A model generated the notes under the pieces. It saw only the letters and a program-made list of their open reading frames with translations, did no database searches and was not told the DNA's origin. This document shows positions 1-17,999 of a DNA stretch of 64,000 bases, piece by piece. Each line of letters starts with the position of its first letter. Position 1 is the stretch's first letter. The DNA is from Glandiceps talaboti (lineage: Eukaryota > Hemichordata > Enteropneusta > Spengelidae), in contig NC_135559.1 of the NCBI RefSeq assembly GCF_964340395.1, forward strand, positions 19,132,150 through 19,196,149, written 5' to 3'. Position numbers and translations under genes: made by a program.

Positions 1-976
1 TGTCAGGTTCAGTTGTCCAAATGTGGTCAATACAGGTGGCAGTATTGTCAGTTATCCTAGTAGGTGAATCAATCATATTAGCAAGTCCTAGAGATTCACA
101 AAGTGAAACCCATTTTTTGCAGTTACTGTTATCAGTTAGAGTGTTAATATTAAAATCACCCATAATAATTATTTCCTTATTTTCACACACTATGCGGTCC
201 ATCGTGGATTCGAAGGAGCTAAGCCATGCGGTGGTAGCATCAGGAGGCCGGTACACAGTACCTAAAAGAATTGACCTAGAATTTGTAAAACTGACTTCAA
301 CCCACAGATCTTCGATATCATTAGTTTTAAGGTCATTTCTCTCTCTGTATTTCATTGAAGATGACAAGTAAATAGCGACTCCACCTCCAGATCTATTGTT
401 ACGATCTCTCCTAACCATAGTATAATCTGGGATATCATAGATTGCATCACTGTGACTGTCATTTAGCCAAGTTTCAGTGATACCATAAATATGCAAATTC
501 GATTCGGCCAAAATACATTTCAATTCATCAAAATGTTTGTTGAGGCTTCTTACATTCCATGTACAGATGGACAATCCTTTAGGCGAATCGCGAGGAATGA
601 TGACAGGGCAAGGTGACACATTAGAACCTTGCACAAGTGGTTCTGTCCTGTAAAGGCATGCATCACAGAACCACTTCAGAAGTGTTACATTGTTCTCCTC
701 CACCAGCTGCTCATGAATACAATCTCTGTGCCATGATCTGAGGCAACAGACACAGTAGACTTGTATATCAGCAAAATAAATCGAAGAGTTACAAGATGAA
801 CAAACTTCAAAATGAAGTTGTTCCATTTGGTTTTCAAGGCCGTTCTGTAAAACTGGGTTTGAAACATTTCTTACTGGGCCAGGGTTGGTGTCGATATCAT
901 TGGAGAGTAGCAGGCAAAGCAATGCCAAGTAGGTAGAAGTTTTGGCTTTGCAAGTTGACCTTCTGCTATACGTCAT
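1..976 (-). CDS. Non-LTR retrotransposon ORF, partial: 2A motif, PHD finger, AP endonuclease
   Basis: The frame is open from an ATG at 976 to the window edge (325 codons, no stop). Residues 16-24 are hydrophobic and lead into a 2A-like motif, DIDTNPGP, at residues 27-34. Residues 59-107 form a C4HC3 PHD finger (CSSC, CVCC, WHRDC, FCDAC). From about residue 137 an APE-type endonuclease follows, with its expected blocks: CTWNVRS, ITETWL, VYRPP, GDFNIN and CIDHI. These supply the Asn, Glu, Tyr, Asp/Asn and Asp-His active-site positions. The reverse transcriptase would lie beyond the left edge. The same frame stays open upstream to about 1132, so an earlier start is possible. The element sits in an intron of the glucosidase gene, on the same strand. 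CR1/L2-like elements of marine deuterostomes are known to carry 2A and PHD modules; the exact clade is not assigned here. Confidence 0.85.
   Translation of the reverse strand, partial: MTYSRRSTCKAKTSTYLALLCLLLSNDIDTNPGPVRNVSNPVLQNGLENQMEQLHFEVCSSCNSSIYFADIQVYCVCCLRSWHRDCIHEQLVEENNVTLLKWFCDACLYRTEPLVQGSNVSPCPVIIPRDSPKGLSICTWNVRSLNKHFDELKCILAESNLHIYGITETWLNDSHSDAIYDIPDYTMVRRDRNNRSGGGVAIYLSSSMKYRERNDLKTNDIEDLWVEVSFTNSRSILLGTVYRPPDATTAWLSSFESTMDRIVCENKEIIIMGDFNINTLTDNSNCKKWVSLCESLGLANMIDSPTRITDNTATCIDHIWTTEPD
875..898 (-). other. 2A-like ribosome-skipping motif (DIDTNPGP)
   Basis: Eight codons read D-I-D-T-N-P-G-P, directly after a Leu-rich stretch. The 2A consensus is D-V/I-E-x-N-P-G-P, with skipping between the last Gly and Pro. 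Here the Glu is Asp, so efficiency is uncertain. A hydrophobic leader just before 2A resembles the dual signal/2A leaders described for non-LTR elements. Confidence 0.7.
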
Positions 977-1132
977 CCCCACTGTTCCAAGGCCAAAACA
1001 TCTGACGATGATTTCCTTACCAAACCAGTTTGTATCAAACTTGACAGTTGGCCACACATTCCCTTGGGGCTTTACGGATCTCTCCTCCACATTTTGTCCG
1101 ATTTGAAAGCAACAGAATAGATTCAGACCTCT

Positions 1133-1226
1133 CACTCACTCACTCACTCACTCACTCACTCACTCACTCACTCACTCACTCACTCAACCACTCACTCACT
1201 CAACCACCCACCCACCCACCCACCCA
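1133..1226. repeat. (TCAC)n then (CCAC)n microsatellite
   Basis: A pure run of tcac units passes into ccac/cacc units. It lies between glucosidase exon 6 and the 5' end of the retrotransposon frame. On the minus strand the run introduces stops, so it marks the upstream limit of that open frame. Confidence 0.9.
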
Positions 1227-1248
1227 TCCAAACTGCCATCAATCTTAC

Positions 1249-9814
<8,566 letters not shown>

Positions 9815-10164
9815 GGCGAAATTAAATAAAAGTTACTTCTATCTCATATCACGACGGTACAGTGAAACCTCAATCAATCACAGTCCGCCTTATCGCTAGT
9901 TATCTCACGTTGCTCAACCTGTGGTACATCATACAATTTGTATTACATAAGAGTTTGTGGTAACCTTGTGCTTATGGTAGACATAACGATTGGATAGTAT
10001 ATCTCAATATTGTATGAAGATACTATAATGATAAAGACTAGATTATATAGCCCGAGGGGGGGGGGGGGCGGCGGCTACTCCCTCCCTATTTGACTATATC
10101 CATATATGTGCAGCTCTTTTGGGTGTGTTTTCTAGCACTTTGGTCTAAAATGGGGTCTGACGGG

Positions 10165-10405
10165 TTTCAAATCAAAACACATTTGTACGATCGCAAAATG
10201 TAGTTTTCACTCTTGTAATTTTCCCTCAAGAGGAATTGGGTCTACTTTTAACATCATTTTCGATTTTGCTTGGTCTAAAATGTCGCTCATTGTTCTTTAC
10301 CAAATCATAGGTGTACCATGAATTGTCCCCGATGCTTCTTGAGGGAAAATTACAAGAGTGAAACGTACATTTTGCGATTGTACAAATGTATTTTGGTTTA
10401 AAAAC
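10165..10405. repeat. Short inverted repeat (~65-bp arms)
   Basis: Left arm at about 10,172-10,240 (acatttgtacgatcgcaaaa, ttttcactcttgtaattttc) is matched in reverse at 10,333-10,400 (gaaaattacaagagtgaaac, attttgcgattgtacaaatg). It looks like a small palindromic element; target duplication not resolved. Confidence 0.6.
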
Positions 10406-10672
10406 TTATCTTCTAAAAATGTGCAATACTCTAAAATGGGGATTATCAGTCAAAATGGGTCAACTATTGAGACATTGGGTTTGCACTATTGACTACATAT
10501 CTCTACCATAGCTGGCCACTGGCGGGGGGGGGGGGGGCACCACTAGCCAGGTCGGGTAGGGTGTGTGGCCAATGCTGTCAATCCCATACTCCAGTTTAGA
10601 CCAATTTTGACCAAAACCAATACCCCATTTTAGATCGTTCATTTTTTTTAGAAGAACCTGGAGCCATAAATG

Positions 10673-10990
10673 ATAATAATAATAATAATAATAATAATAA
10701 CTTTATTTCCTACGAAAAACAAACAAAACAAAATAACAACAGCAACGACAGTGACAATTTCGTCCACTTCAATTGGACGTGTGACGACAATTGTAGGAAA
10801 TGTAGCTAGAAATAGTCATGCATAGACTAATCGAATCTAGCTACTCGAAATATACTTAATCTGAGGATTACTATTTACACATATTTGCTGTTCTCATAAC
10901 TTCGGAGGAAAAACAACTACAACAACAAGGAATGGTGCAAAGGAAAACTTGTATAAATTACAATACACAGGACTCGTCAAGAAGAAATTG
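10673..10990 (-). mobile_element. Probable 3' end of a retroelement with (TTA)n tail
   Basis: On the minus strand the sequence ends in aggaaataaag followed by (tta)n, a common 3' tail form of CR1/L2-like elements. No coding part is left. Confidence 0.35.
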
Positions 10991-11299
10991 TTTAAACTTC
11001 TTTTTAAAAAGACTTTTGGATCACACACACTCAATCAATTGGTGAACGCAATCGACTGTAAAAATTAATGGTCCATGACAACAATAATTCATGACGCAAA
11101 TTGGATACTCTGGTAAAACTAAAAAGGGAGCATGCAAATCCACGCAAATCAAGTGAAAGGTAACTACCATCACGTGATTTCAACCTGCCAATGAAAGATT
11201 TATGTGATTTGCCGAACGCGCGTTCGTACCCATTTGGAAGACTTCGAATCTGATGATGAACGTGTGAAGCTATTATCATAGTCACATTGAGCGTAGAGG

Positions 11300-11775
11300 T
11301 CGACCTCTGTGTTATAACGTCTTATAGTGACCAAAATTTGCATACAGAGGGCACTGTAGTATTTGTTTTCTATTTTCCTAGGGTACCTATACATATTTGT
11401 TTACCCAAATGTATTCTCCTGGGTCCCTCAACCCTCTAGGAAATTATATCCATTCCTTAATATGATCACACCAACAACTAGGTAAATAAAATATTGTGTG
11501 TGTGTGTGTGTGTGGTGCTAATACGAAAGAGCAAATCGAGTCATAACACAACTGTACTATATAGTCAATAGTGATTTTATGTTCAGTCTTCTTTTTGATG
11601 TTTTCATGAGGACTGTTGTGGTCGGTTGGAGGAATTGCTTCCAAAATCAACAAAAGTTGAGTGACTGCTAATGGCGCACTACAAACATTATACAAATTGA
11701 GGTTGAGTGTTCCATTGAAACACAACATGCACACACACTCACACACGTGTATACATATGCATACATACATACATA
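11300..11775. repeat. Remnant of the right end of the zinc-finger tandem unit
   Basis: Two blocks match the right ends of the later units. One is gttataacgtcttatagtga..., also at 23,720, 33,480 and 51,482. The other is ctgctaatggcgcactacaa..., also at 24,480, 34,425 and 53,265. The latter always leads into a (CATA)n-type microsatellite. This places the left limit of the tandem array here and implies a lost unit to the left. Confidence 0.65.
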
Positions 11776-11877
<102 letters not shown>

Positions 11878-11881
11878 TGAT

Positions 11882-11922
11882 GTGTCTGATGATCGCAATA
11901 TGCGTGAAACTCCGAGTTACAC
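11882..11922 (+). ncRNA. Hammerhead ribozyme, type I, short stem III (copy 1)
   Basis: Core CTGATGA (11886-11892) and GAAA (11906-11909) are complete. Stem II is CGCA-ATA-TGCG (11894-11904). Stem I pairs GTGT (11882-11885) with ACAC (11919-11922). Stem III is a 3-bp ACT/AGT hairpin with a CCG loop. Cleavage would fall after T11918. A very short stem III is the known form in Penelope-like elements and retrozymes, where activity may need dimerisation. Confidence 0.75.
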
Positions 11923-12118
11923 CCAAGAAAGAGTTCCAGTACTACCAAAACTATTACGCTCTGCCACTGCGGTATAGAGCACTGTCTTATAGCAGATTGA
12001 TACTCACCGAGTTATATATATATACATACATATAATATATGTTATGTTATTGTTGTTACATTGTATCTGTATATCAATTATGTTCTTGTATGACATAATT
12101 TCTTGTCAAATAAAATAT

Positions 12119-12240
12119 ACTCTACTCAACATACACACACATACATACACACATACATCATACATACATAACATACATTCAAACATACATACATACATAC
12201 ATTCATACATACATGCATAACATACATACATTCATACATA
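12119..12240. repeat. (CATA)n/(CACA)n microsatellite
   Basis: Imperfect catacata, cacacata and cattcata units directly left of the Penelope-like relic. Confidence 0.9.
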
Positions 12241-12269
12241 ATCAAAGTAAGTTGGTTGGAACTTGAGGT

Positions 12270-12325
12270 GCTAAGTTGTAACTCCGAGTTTCACGCTCAA
12301 TGCGATCATCAGACAACTGTCAGCT
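12270..12325 (-). ncRNA. Hammerhead ribozyme (copy 2, minus strand)
   Basis: On the minus strand: GTTGT, CTGATGA, TCGCATTGAGCGT (stem II CGC/GCG), GAAA, CTCGGAGTT, ACAAC. Stem I pairs GTTGT with ACAAC and is extended by GCT/AGC beyond an internal loop. Stem III is ACT/AGT with a CGG loop. It lies downstream of the minus-strand ORF end, inside the left arm. Confidence 0.75.
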
Positions 12326-12424
12326 ACTCGTTGTGTTACTGTATTTATATGTGTAGGGTGTGAAAGAATTTATTGGCAGTTAATTGTGTATTGTTTCTAT
12401 GCATACAAGGGGTCTTCAGATTTG

Positions 12425-12549
12425 TCAGGTGATGTTACTTTTGAAGTTCGCTATATAGAACTTGTTTTCGTGTCGGCACTTTGAGATGAGTTCAGATTTT
12501 TTGTTGAGAAGTGTTTGTTTGTCGGCGTTGAGGATGCAGACAATACACA
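12425..12549 (-). pseudogene. C-terminal tail of a retroelement ORF, likely Penelope-like
   Basis: About 40 codons end in TGA and read LNADKQTLLNKKSEL, SKCRHENKFYIANF and SNIT. This Lys/Asn-rich tail before an element end fits the C-terminus of a Penelope-like protein. The assignment rests mainly on the flanking hammerhead ribozymes, so the family is an inference. Confidence 0.4.
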
Positions 12550-12608
12550 ATTAACTGCCAATAAATTCTTTCACACCCTACACATATAAATACAGTAACA
12601 CAACGAGT

Positions 12609-12664
12609 AGCTGACAGTTGTCTGATGAACGCATTGAGCGTGAAACTCGGAGTTACAACTTAGC
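12609..12664 (+). ncRNA. Hammerhead ribozyme (copy 3, plus strand)
   Basis: Stem I GTTGT (12617-12621) pairs with ACAAC (12655-12659), extended by GCT/AGC. CTGATGA is at 12622-12628. Stem II is ACGC-ATTGA-GCGT. GAAA is at 12642-12645. Stem III is ACT/AGT with a CGG loop. It is the inverted partner of copy 2, from which it differs in stem II (A for T at 12629) with pairing improved. Confidence 0.75.
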
Positions 12665-12764
12665 ACCTCAAGTTCCAACCAACTTACTTTGATTATTCCC
12701 GCCCTGCTTACCCAAGCATCGAGCACTCTATCCTACGAGTTTGATACTATTTACTACATTCATA

Positions 12765-12990
12765 CATACATACATACATTCATTCATTCATACATACATA
12801 CATACATACATACATACATACATACATACATACATACATACACACACATACATAACATACATACATTCATACATACATACATACATACATACACACACAT
12901 ACATAACATACATACATTCATACATACATACATACATACATACATACATTCATACATACATGCATACATACATACACACATACATACAAT
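12765..12990. repeat. (CATA)n microsatellite, left boundary of unit A
   Basis: About 225 bp of cata units with cattcata and cacacata variants. All frames are open (YIHTYIHT-type), an artefact of the 4-bp period. Confidence 0.95.
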
Positions 12991-13014
12991 ATCAAACTTT
13001 TTCTTTTAACTTTG

Positions 13015-13745
13015 AATTTCCTTATAACATTATGGATGTAGCAAATTTGAACAGGAAGGGGTAAAAATGAATGCAGCTTATTCCCAAAGTAGTACTATAG
13101 GTAAATTTTGAAATTAGGTGGTATTATTAGTTGAATCAAAGTTTGAGGGAGCCAAGTGGGGGTGGGTACGAGAGGGGGGTTCTCCAGGAGATTTTTGAAT
13201 TTCAAGGACCAAAAGAATGCTTTCTGGTGCCACTTTAAAATGTCAAATTTTGAGTAGCATCCCTTTCAATCCCAAATTTTTGGCCCCCCCCCCCCAACCA
13301 GTCATCAATAACGACAGCTCCCTAAGCACCAACAATTAATCATAGAACTCGTCTTTTAATTTTTAATTTGGGAGATCAAAAACTGAAGTGACAGTAAGGT
13401 AGAAATGATAGATACAGACACTAAAGCTCTTGGTAAATACATGTAACTACTACCGAGTCTAATATTTGTGTACCCAGAATGCCATGTCCAAGTGTTCATG
13501 GGTTATTTTAATATTTTATTTCTCTCAGTTTTAGAGAAGTTTTGCAATATAGAGGTGGTGAAAGTGAGTTTCCATGACGAACTAACTGGTCAGCAGCTTG
13601 GACAACCTCAGCCTCACACCTTTGTTCTCCTTTAAGATAATTGTCATTTTCTGTTATCTAATAAAACTCTTCTAACTCATTAAACAAATGCAAAATCATT
13701 TAAGTTTATCTTGATACACTCCTCCATCAGATTGTCACTTTGTGT
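13015..13745. repeat. Conserved 3' flank of unit A
   Basis: Non-coding block starting near 'attatggatgtagcaaattt' and ending 'cactcctccatcagattgtc'. Homologous blocks lie at 24,790-25,475, 25,550-26,875 (split by an insertion), 34,690-35,350 and 54,615-55,340. It lies 3' of each zinc-finger gene and marks the unit start. Confidence 0.8.
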
Positions 13746-13758
13746 GGCTCAGAAGATG

Positions 13759-14213
13759 TTAAAGCAGAGTTCCAGCTAACTTAAATCCTTTACCACACTC
13801 TTTACAAACAAATGGGATTTCACTTGTGTGAATCATCATGTGATTCTCTAGATGGCTACTTAGATAAAACTGTGTACCACACTCTTTACACACATATGGT
13901 CTTTCATTGTGTGTATCCTCATGTGTATCTTCAGATGTGAAGTCATAGTAAACCCTTTACCACATTCTTTACACACATATAGTCTTTCATTTGTGTGGAT
14001 CCTCATGTGTGTCTGCAGAGTACTATTTCGATTAAACCCTTTACCACATTCTTTACACACATAAGGGCTTTCATTTGTGTCGATCCTCATGTGCGCCTTC
14101 AGATTTGAAGTCACAGTAAACCCCTTTCCACATTCTTTACACACATATGGTCTTTCATTTGTGTGGATCCTCATGTGTGCCTTCAGATGTGAAGTCGTAG
14201 TAAACCCTTTACC
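13759..14213 (-). pseudogene. Decayed 3' end of zinc-finger gene A
   Basis: After the stop of gene A, the same frame continues with finger text ([13 protein letters not shown], then fingers with helices [24 protein letters not shown]). Near 13,908 one A is missing from the usual ACACAAATGAAAG, which shifts the frame. Past that, another frame gives [17 protein letters not shown] and a last finger start, [14 protein letters not shown], ending at a TAA at 13,759-13,761. So the ancestral gene had about five more finger units than the present ORF. Confidence 0.8.
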
Positions 14214-16361
14214 TCATTCTTTACACGCATATGGTCTTTCATTTGTGTGGCTTCTCATGTGTCTCTTCAGATTTGAAGTCAATGTAAATCTTTTATCACA
14301 CTCTTTACATACATATGGTCTTTCATTTGTGTGGATCCTCATGTGTATCTGCAGAGTACTATTTCGATTAAACCCTTTACCACATTCTTTACAAACATAT
14401 GGTCTTTCATTTGTATGAATCCTCATGTGTGCCTTCAGATGTGAAGTCATAGTAAACCCTTTACCACATTCTTGACACACATATGGTCTTTCATTTGTGT
14501 GGATTGCCATGTGTGTCTTCAGATTACTTCTCTGATTAAACCCTTTACCACATTCTTTACACACATATGGTCTTTCATTTGTGTGAATCCTAATGTGCCT
14601 CTTCAGATATGAAGTCACAGTAAACCCTTTACCACATTCTTTACACACATGTGGTTTTACATGTGTGTGGATTGCCATGTGTGTCTTCAGAATACTTCTC
14701 TGATTAAACTCTTCACCACATTCTTTACACACATATGGTCTATCATTTGTGTGAATCCTCATGTGTCTCTTCAGTTCTGAAGTCCTAGTAAATCCTTTAC
14801 CACATTCTTTACACACATATGGTCTTTCATTTGTGTGAATCCTCATGTGTCTCTTCAGATCTGAAGTCCTAGTAAATCCTTCACCACATTCTTTACACAC
14901 ATATGGTCTATCATTTGTGTGGATCCTCATGTGTGCCTTCAGATCTGAAGTCCTAGTAAATCCTTTACCACATTCTTTACACACATATGGTCTTTCATTT
15001 GTGTGAATCCTCATGTGTCTCTTCAGATGTGAAGTCGTAGTAAACCCTTTACCACATTCTTCACACACATACGGTCTTTCATTTGTGTGGATCCTCATGT
15101 GTGCCTTCAGATGTGAAGTCACAGTAAACCCTTTACCACATTCTTTACACACATAGGGTCTTTCATTTGTGTGAATCCTCATGTGTCTCTTCAGATGTGA
15201 AGCCGTAGTAAACCCTTTACCACATTCTTTACATACATATGGTCTTTCATTTGTGTGGATCCTAATGTGTGCCTTCAGATGTGCAGCCGTAGTAAACCCT
15301 TTACCACATTCTTTACACACATATGGTCTTTCATTTGTGTGAATCCTCATGTGTGCCTTCAGATTTGAAGTCGTAGTAAACCCTTTCCCACATTCTTTAC
15401 ACTCATATGGTCTTTCATTTGTGCAGATTATCTGGGGCATTACTACTATAACTCTATTCTTGTCTTTAAACACTTTGCTTTCATCTGTGATTCCAGAGTC
15501 ATAATTCTGTTTTTGGTTCACTTTCTCATGGTCAATTCCTAGTAGCTGAGCACTTACAATATCCACTTGGTCAATCGCAATAGGAAATGGATGATGCACT
15601 TGAGTGGATAAGTTACTGTCTGACTCCAATCCTTTGTTTGAGTGTTTAACTTCACTGACATTGACATTGACACAAGAGGAAGGACACCCAAGTCCATCAG
15701 TTCTTGAGCCTTCACTAGTTCCTTTCCAGTAATTCTGCACAGTATTAATATCATGTTCATCTGGTATTAGTACAGTATCATCTTTATCTATTTGTATCTC
15801 ATCTTTTACTGTGATATTGGAAAAGATATTTTCTGCTACTAACTCTGGTTTGACTTCAGTATTGACTGGCATGAGTTCGTTAGAATATCGCATCCCTGTT
15901 AAATCAAGCCTTGTGTCATTAGTTATGCCCTCATCAACAAGAATGTAGTTGCTGACAATATCTTCCTGTTTGATCACCACCCCTTCTTTTTCTAGTATTT
16001 GTTGTTCATCTTTGATTGAGATGGGTTTAGTAGGATAGTCATGAGTCTTTTCGACCTTGTACACAATACTCTCATTTTGTTGATTGTGAAGAGAGTGCAG
16101 GTTCTCAAATTGATCTTCATATTTGATTGGATTCGGTTCATTAGCACAGTAATGGGCATCTGTCACATTACACATGATACTGTTTTCTTGCTGACTGTGA
16201 AGAGAGTGGTTGTTCTCATATTGTTCTTCATATTTGACTGAGGTGTGTTCACTTGGACAGTAAGAGGGATTTACCACATTACACATGATACCATTTTCTT
16301 GATGACTGTGAAGTGGATCATTGTTTGTAGAATCTTCTTCCTTGACTATAATTTTCTCCAT
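14214..16361 (-). CDS. Zinc-finger gene A: SUMO-motif N-terminus plus 14 C2H2 fingers
   Basis: About 715 codons from the ATG of MEKIIVKEE. The frame is open upstream to a splice acceptor (cattag, exon start 16,388), so this is probably the last coding exon behind a non-coding 5' exon. Residues 1-315 are acidic and hold three copies of a 37-residue module plus seven psi-K-x-E SUMO acceptor motifs (VKEE, VKYE, IKYE, IKDE, IKQE, VKPE, VKDE). Then come 14 complete 28-residue fingers with TNERP linkers. The 15th finger stops in its second Cys codon (TGT to TGA). Family knowledge: nuclear, sequence-specific DNA binding, SUMO-linked repression likely. The target is unknown. No KRAB, BTB, SCAN or ZAD domain is seen. 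Confidence 0.85.
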   Translation of the reverse strand: MEKIIVKEEDSTNNDPLHSHQENGIMCNVVNPSYCPSEHTSVKYEEQYENNHSLHSQQENSIMCNVTDAHYCANEPNPIKYEDQFENLHSLHNQQNESIVYKVEKTHDYPTKPISIKDEQQILEKEGVVIKQEDIVSNYILVDEGITNDTRLDLTGMRYSNELMPVNTEVKPELVAENIFSNITVKDEIQIDKDDTVLIPDEHDINTVQNYWKGTSEGSRTDGLGCPSSCVNVNVSEVKHSNKGLESDSNLSTQVHHPFPIAIDQVDIVSAQLLGIDHEKVNQKQNYDSGITDESKVFKDKNRVIVVMPQIICTNERPYECKECGKGFTTTSNLKAHMRIHTNERPYVCKECGKGFTTAAHLKAHIRIHTNERPYVCKECGKGFTTASHLKRHMRIHTNERPYVCKECGKGFTVTSHLKAHMRIHTNERPYVCEECGKGFTTTSHLKRHMRIHTNERPYVCKECGKGFTRTSDLKAHMRIHTNDRPYVCKECGEGFTRTSDLKRHMRIHTNERPYVCKECGKGFTRTSELKRHMRIHTNDRPYVCKECGEEFNQRSILKTHMAIHTHVKPHVCKECGKGFTVTSYLKRHIRIHTNERPYVCKECGKGFNQRSNLKTHMAIHTNERPYVCQECGKGFTMTSHLKAHMRIHTNERPYVCKECGKGFNRNSTLQIHMRIHTNERPYVCKECDKRFTLTSNLKRHMRSHTNERPYACKE

Positions 16362-16388
16362 CTCTTGGGACTTCAAGGAGTCAGTTAT

Positions 16389-17880
16389 CTAATGAAAAAG
16401 AATGGAAAAATAATCTATAGTATAAGTACACATATTAAAAATCTACGTAAAAATGACAATTGGGAGAAATGGCAAAACAACAAGGTAAAATTAGAAAGTT
16501 TGACGTTAATATTATACTTCCTAAATTTCTAATCGAAAATCTATGAGATGTAAATTGAATGCCTCCTGTAAGAGAATCACCAATTATGCAAATTACCCAT
16601 TAAAATGATATTCAAAACAAATATGGTAATGAATGTTTTTCGACAAAGTACTGACAATAATTAATTATGCAAAGTGTTCCCTAAATCTTTAGGTGAAATC
16701 GACGGCTTTTATAGTACATATACACTCTGTTACATTTAACGTATGTACTAAATTGTATGGAAATTGAAGTATGCAGTCTAAAGATATTGCCTAACTACCA
16801 AAACTCATTAATTAAGCAAATTATTTATCAACAGTGTATGGTACATAAGCAAACATTAAAAGATACATATGATTTGATATGGTTAAAGTATGTACAAATG
16901 GTACTGAAATTTAAGTATGCAGTCTTAAGACATAGCCTAATTACCGAAACTCATTAATTATGCAAATTATTCTTCAACAATGTGAGGTACATCAATACAT
17001 TTTACAGGACATATGGGATTTATTAAGGTTAACATATGTACTGCATTGTTTTAAAATTGAAGATTGTATTCTTAAGTTATAGCCTAATTACCGAAACTCA
17101 TTAATTATGCAAATTATTCATTAACACTGTCAGGTTCATCAACAAATTGTATGGGCCACATAAAACTTGATATGGTTAATGTATGTACTGAATGGTATTG
17201 AAATTCAAGTACGTAGTCTTAAGATATAGCCTAATAATTACCCAAACTCATTGATTATGCAAATTATTCATTTACACCATAAGGTACATCAACAAATCTT
17301 ATAGGACAAATGCATCTCGTTATATTTAAAGAATATACTAAATTATATCGTAATTGAAGTATGTAGTCTTAAGATATATAGCCTAATTGCCTAAATTCAT
17401 TAATTATGAAAATGATTCATTAAGACTTAAAGTTACATCAACAATCTTGATACAGTATATGTAATATACGTTTATTTGATATTTGTACCAAATTATGTGA
17501 AGTTTGAAACTTGAATTCATAAGATATAGACTTATTGCTGAAAACCGTTGATTATGCAAATGAGTCAATAAAATTTATTGGATGTTTACCAAAACCTAAT
17601 CAGATCTTCCTTTTCCCAATAGGAAAATGTGTACCAAATTTCATATCAATTGACCCAGTCAATTTGGAGAAAACGATGTCACATACACACACACACACAC
17701 ACAGACATTTCTGCCCATAAAGTATCTCCTTATGGAAGGAAATCAAACGTGTCAGTCGTTACTTACACCAATCCATGTGTATACTCGTGGTATTTGCACC
17801 AGTGCAATACTACAAATAACACCGATAATGTTGTAGCACAACTATATATTTTTTGTGTTATTTTTTCTTATTCTTAAAGG
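16389..17880. repeat. 5' flank of gene A with a 148-bp tandem array
   Basis: After about 60 bp shared with all four genes, A jumps at 'aaaatgaca|attgggaga' to a later point of the B flank, so about 680 bp present in B are missing. From 16,550 to 17,740 there are about seven units of the octamer-bearing repeat, with motif starts near 16,810, 16,957, 17,104, 17,253, 17,402 and 17,550 (period 147-149 bp). It ends in a (CA)n tract and a 'ctccttatggaaggaaat' end. Confidence 0.75.
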
Positions 17881-17999
17881 TGATTCAAAATGCTCACATT
17901 CACTATTGGTATTTTGCTAGACGACATGTTTGTGAAATGTATTCTGGTTTTAAAACTTTAAAAAAGCATCTGCAAACACCTTAAAATGACCTTTTTTTT

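Larger units (their letters stand above)
9815..11300. other. Region upstream of the glucosidase gene, no gene seen
   Basis: This holds the glucosidase 5' flank, poly-G tracts (10,057-10,070; 10,524-10,537), a short palindromic element (10,165-10,405), a retroelement 3' tail (from 10,670) and, at 11,160-11,310, a piece related to the foldback element at 1.9-3.7 kb. No protein-like frame was recognised. Confidence 0.5.
12240..12694 (-). mobile_element. Penelope-like retroelement relic with inverted terminal copies
   Basis: Two 155-bp arms (12,240-12,394 and 12,540-12,694) are near-perfect inverted copies. Each carries a hammerhead ribozyme. The 145-bp centre encodes, on the minus strand, the end of an ORF. 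Penelope-like elements are known to have hammerhead ribozymes in their pseudo-LTRs, and inverted or partial pLTR copies are common. The relic lies between (CATA)n tracts. Reverse transcriptase and GIY-YIG domains are absent. Confidence 0.65.

Noticed and set aside
14077-14418. Plus-strand frames with repeated [19 protein letters not shown] text, also near 28.0-28.8, 40.1-41.2 and 59.4-60.8 kb
   Set aside because: They are the antisense reading of the 84-bp finger repeat; a repeat whose length is a multiple of three keeps antisense frames open. No independent evidence of coding.
13759-16376. CRISPR-like appearance of the regular 84-bp repeats
   Set aside because: The units encode C2H2 fingers without spacers, in eukaryotic DNA.
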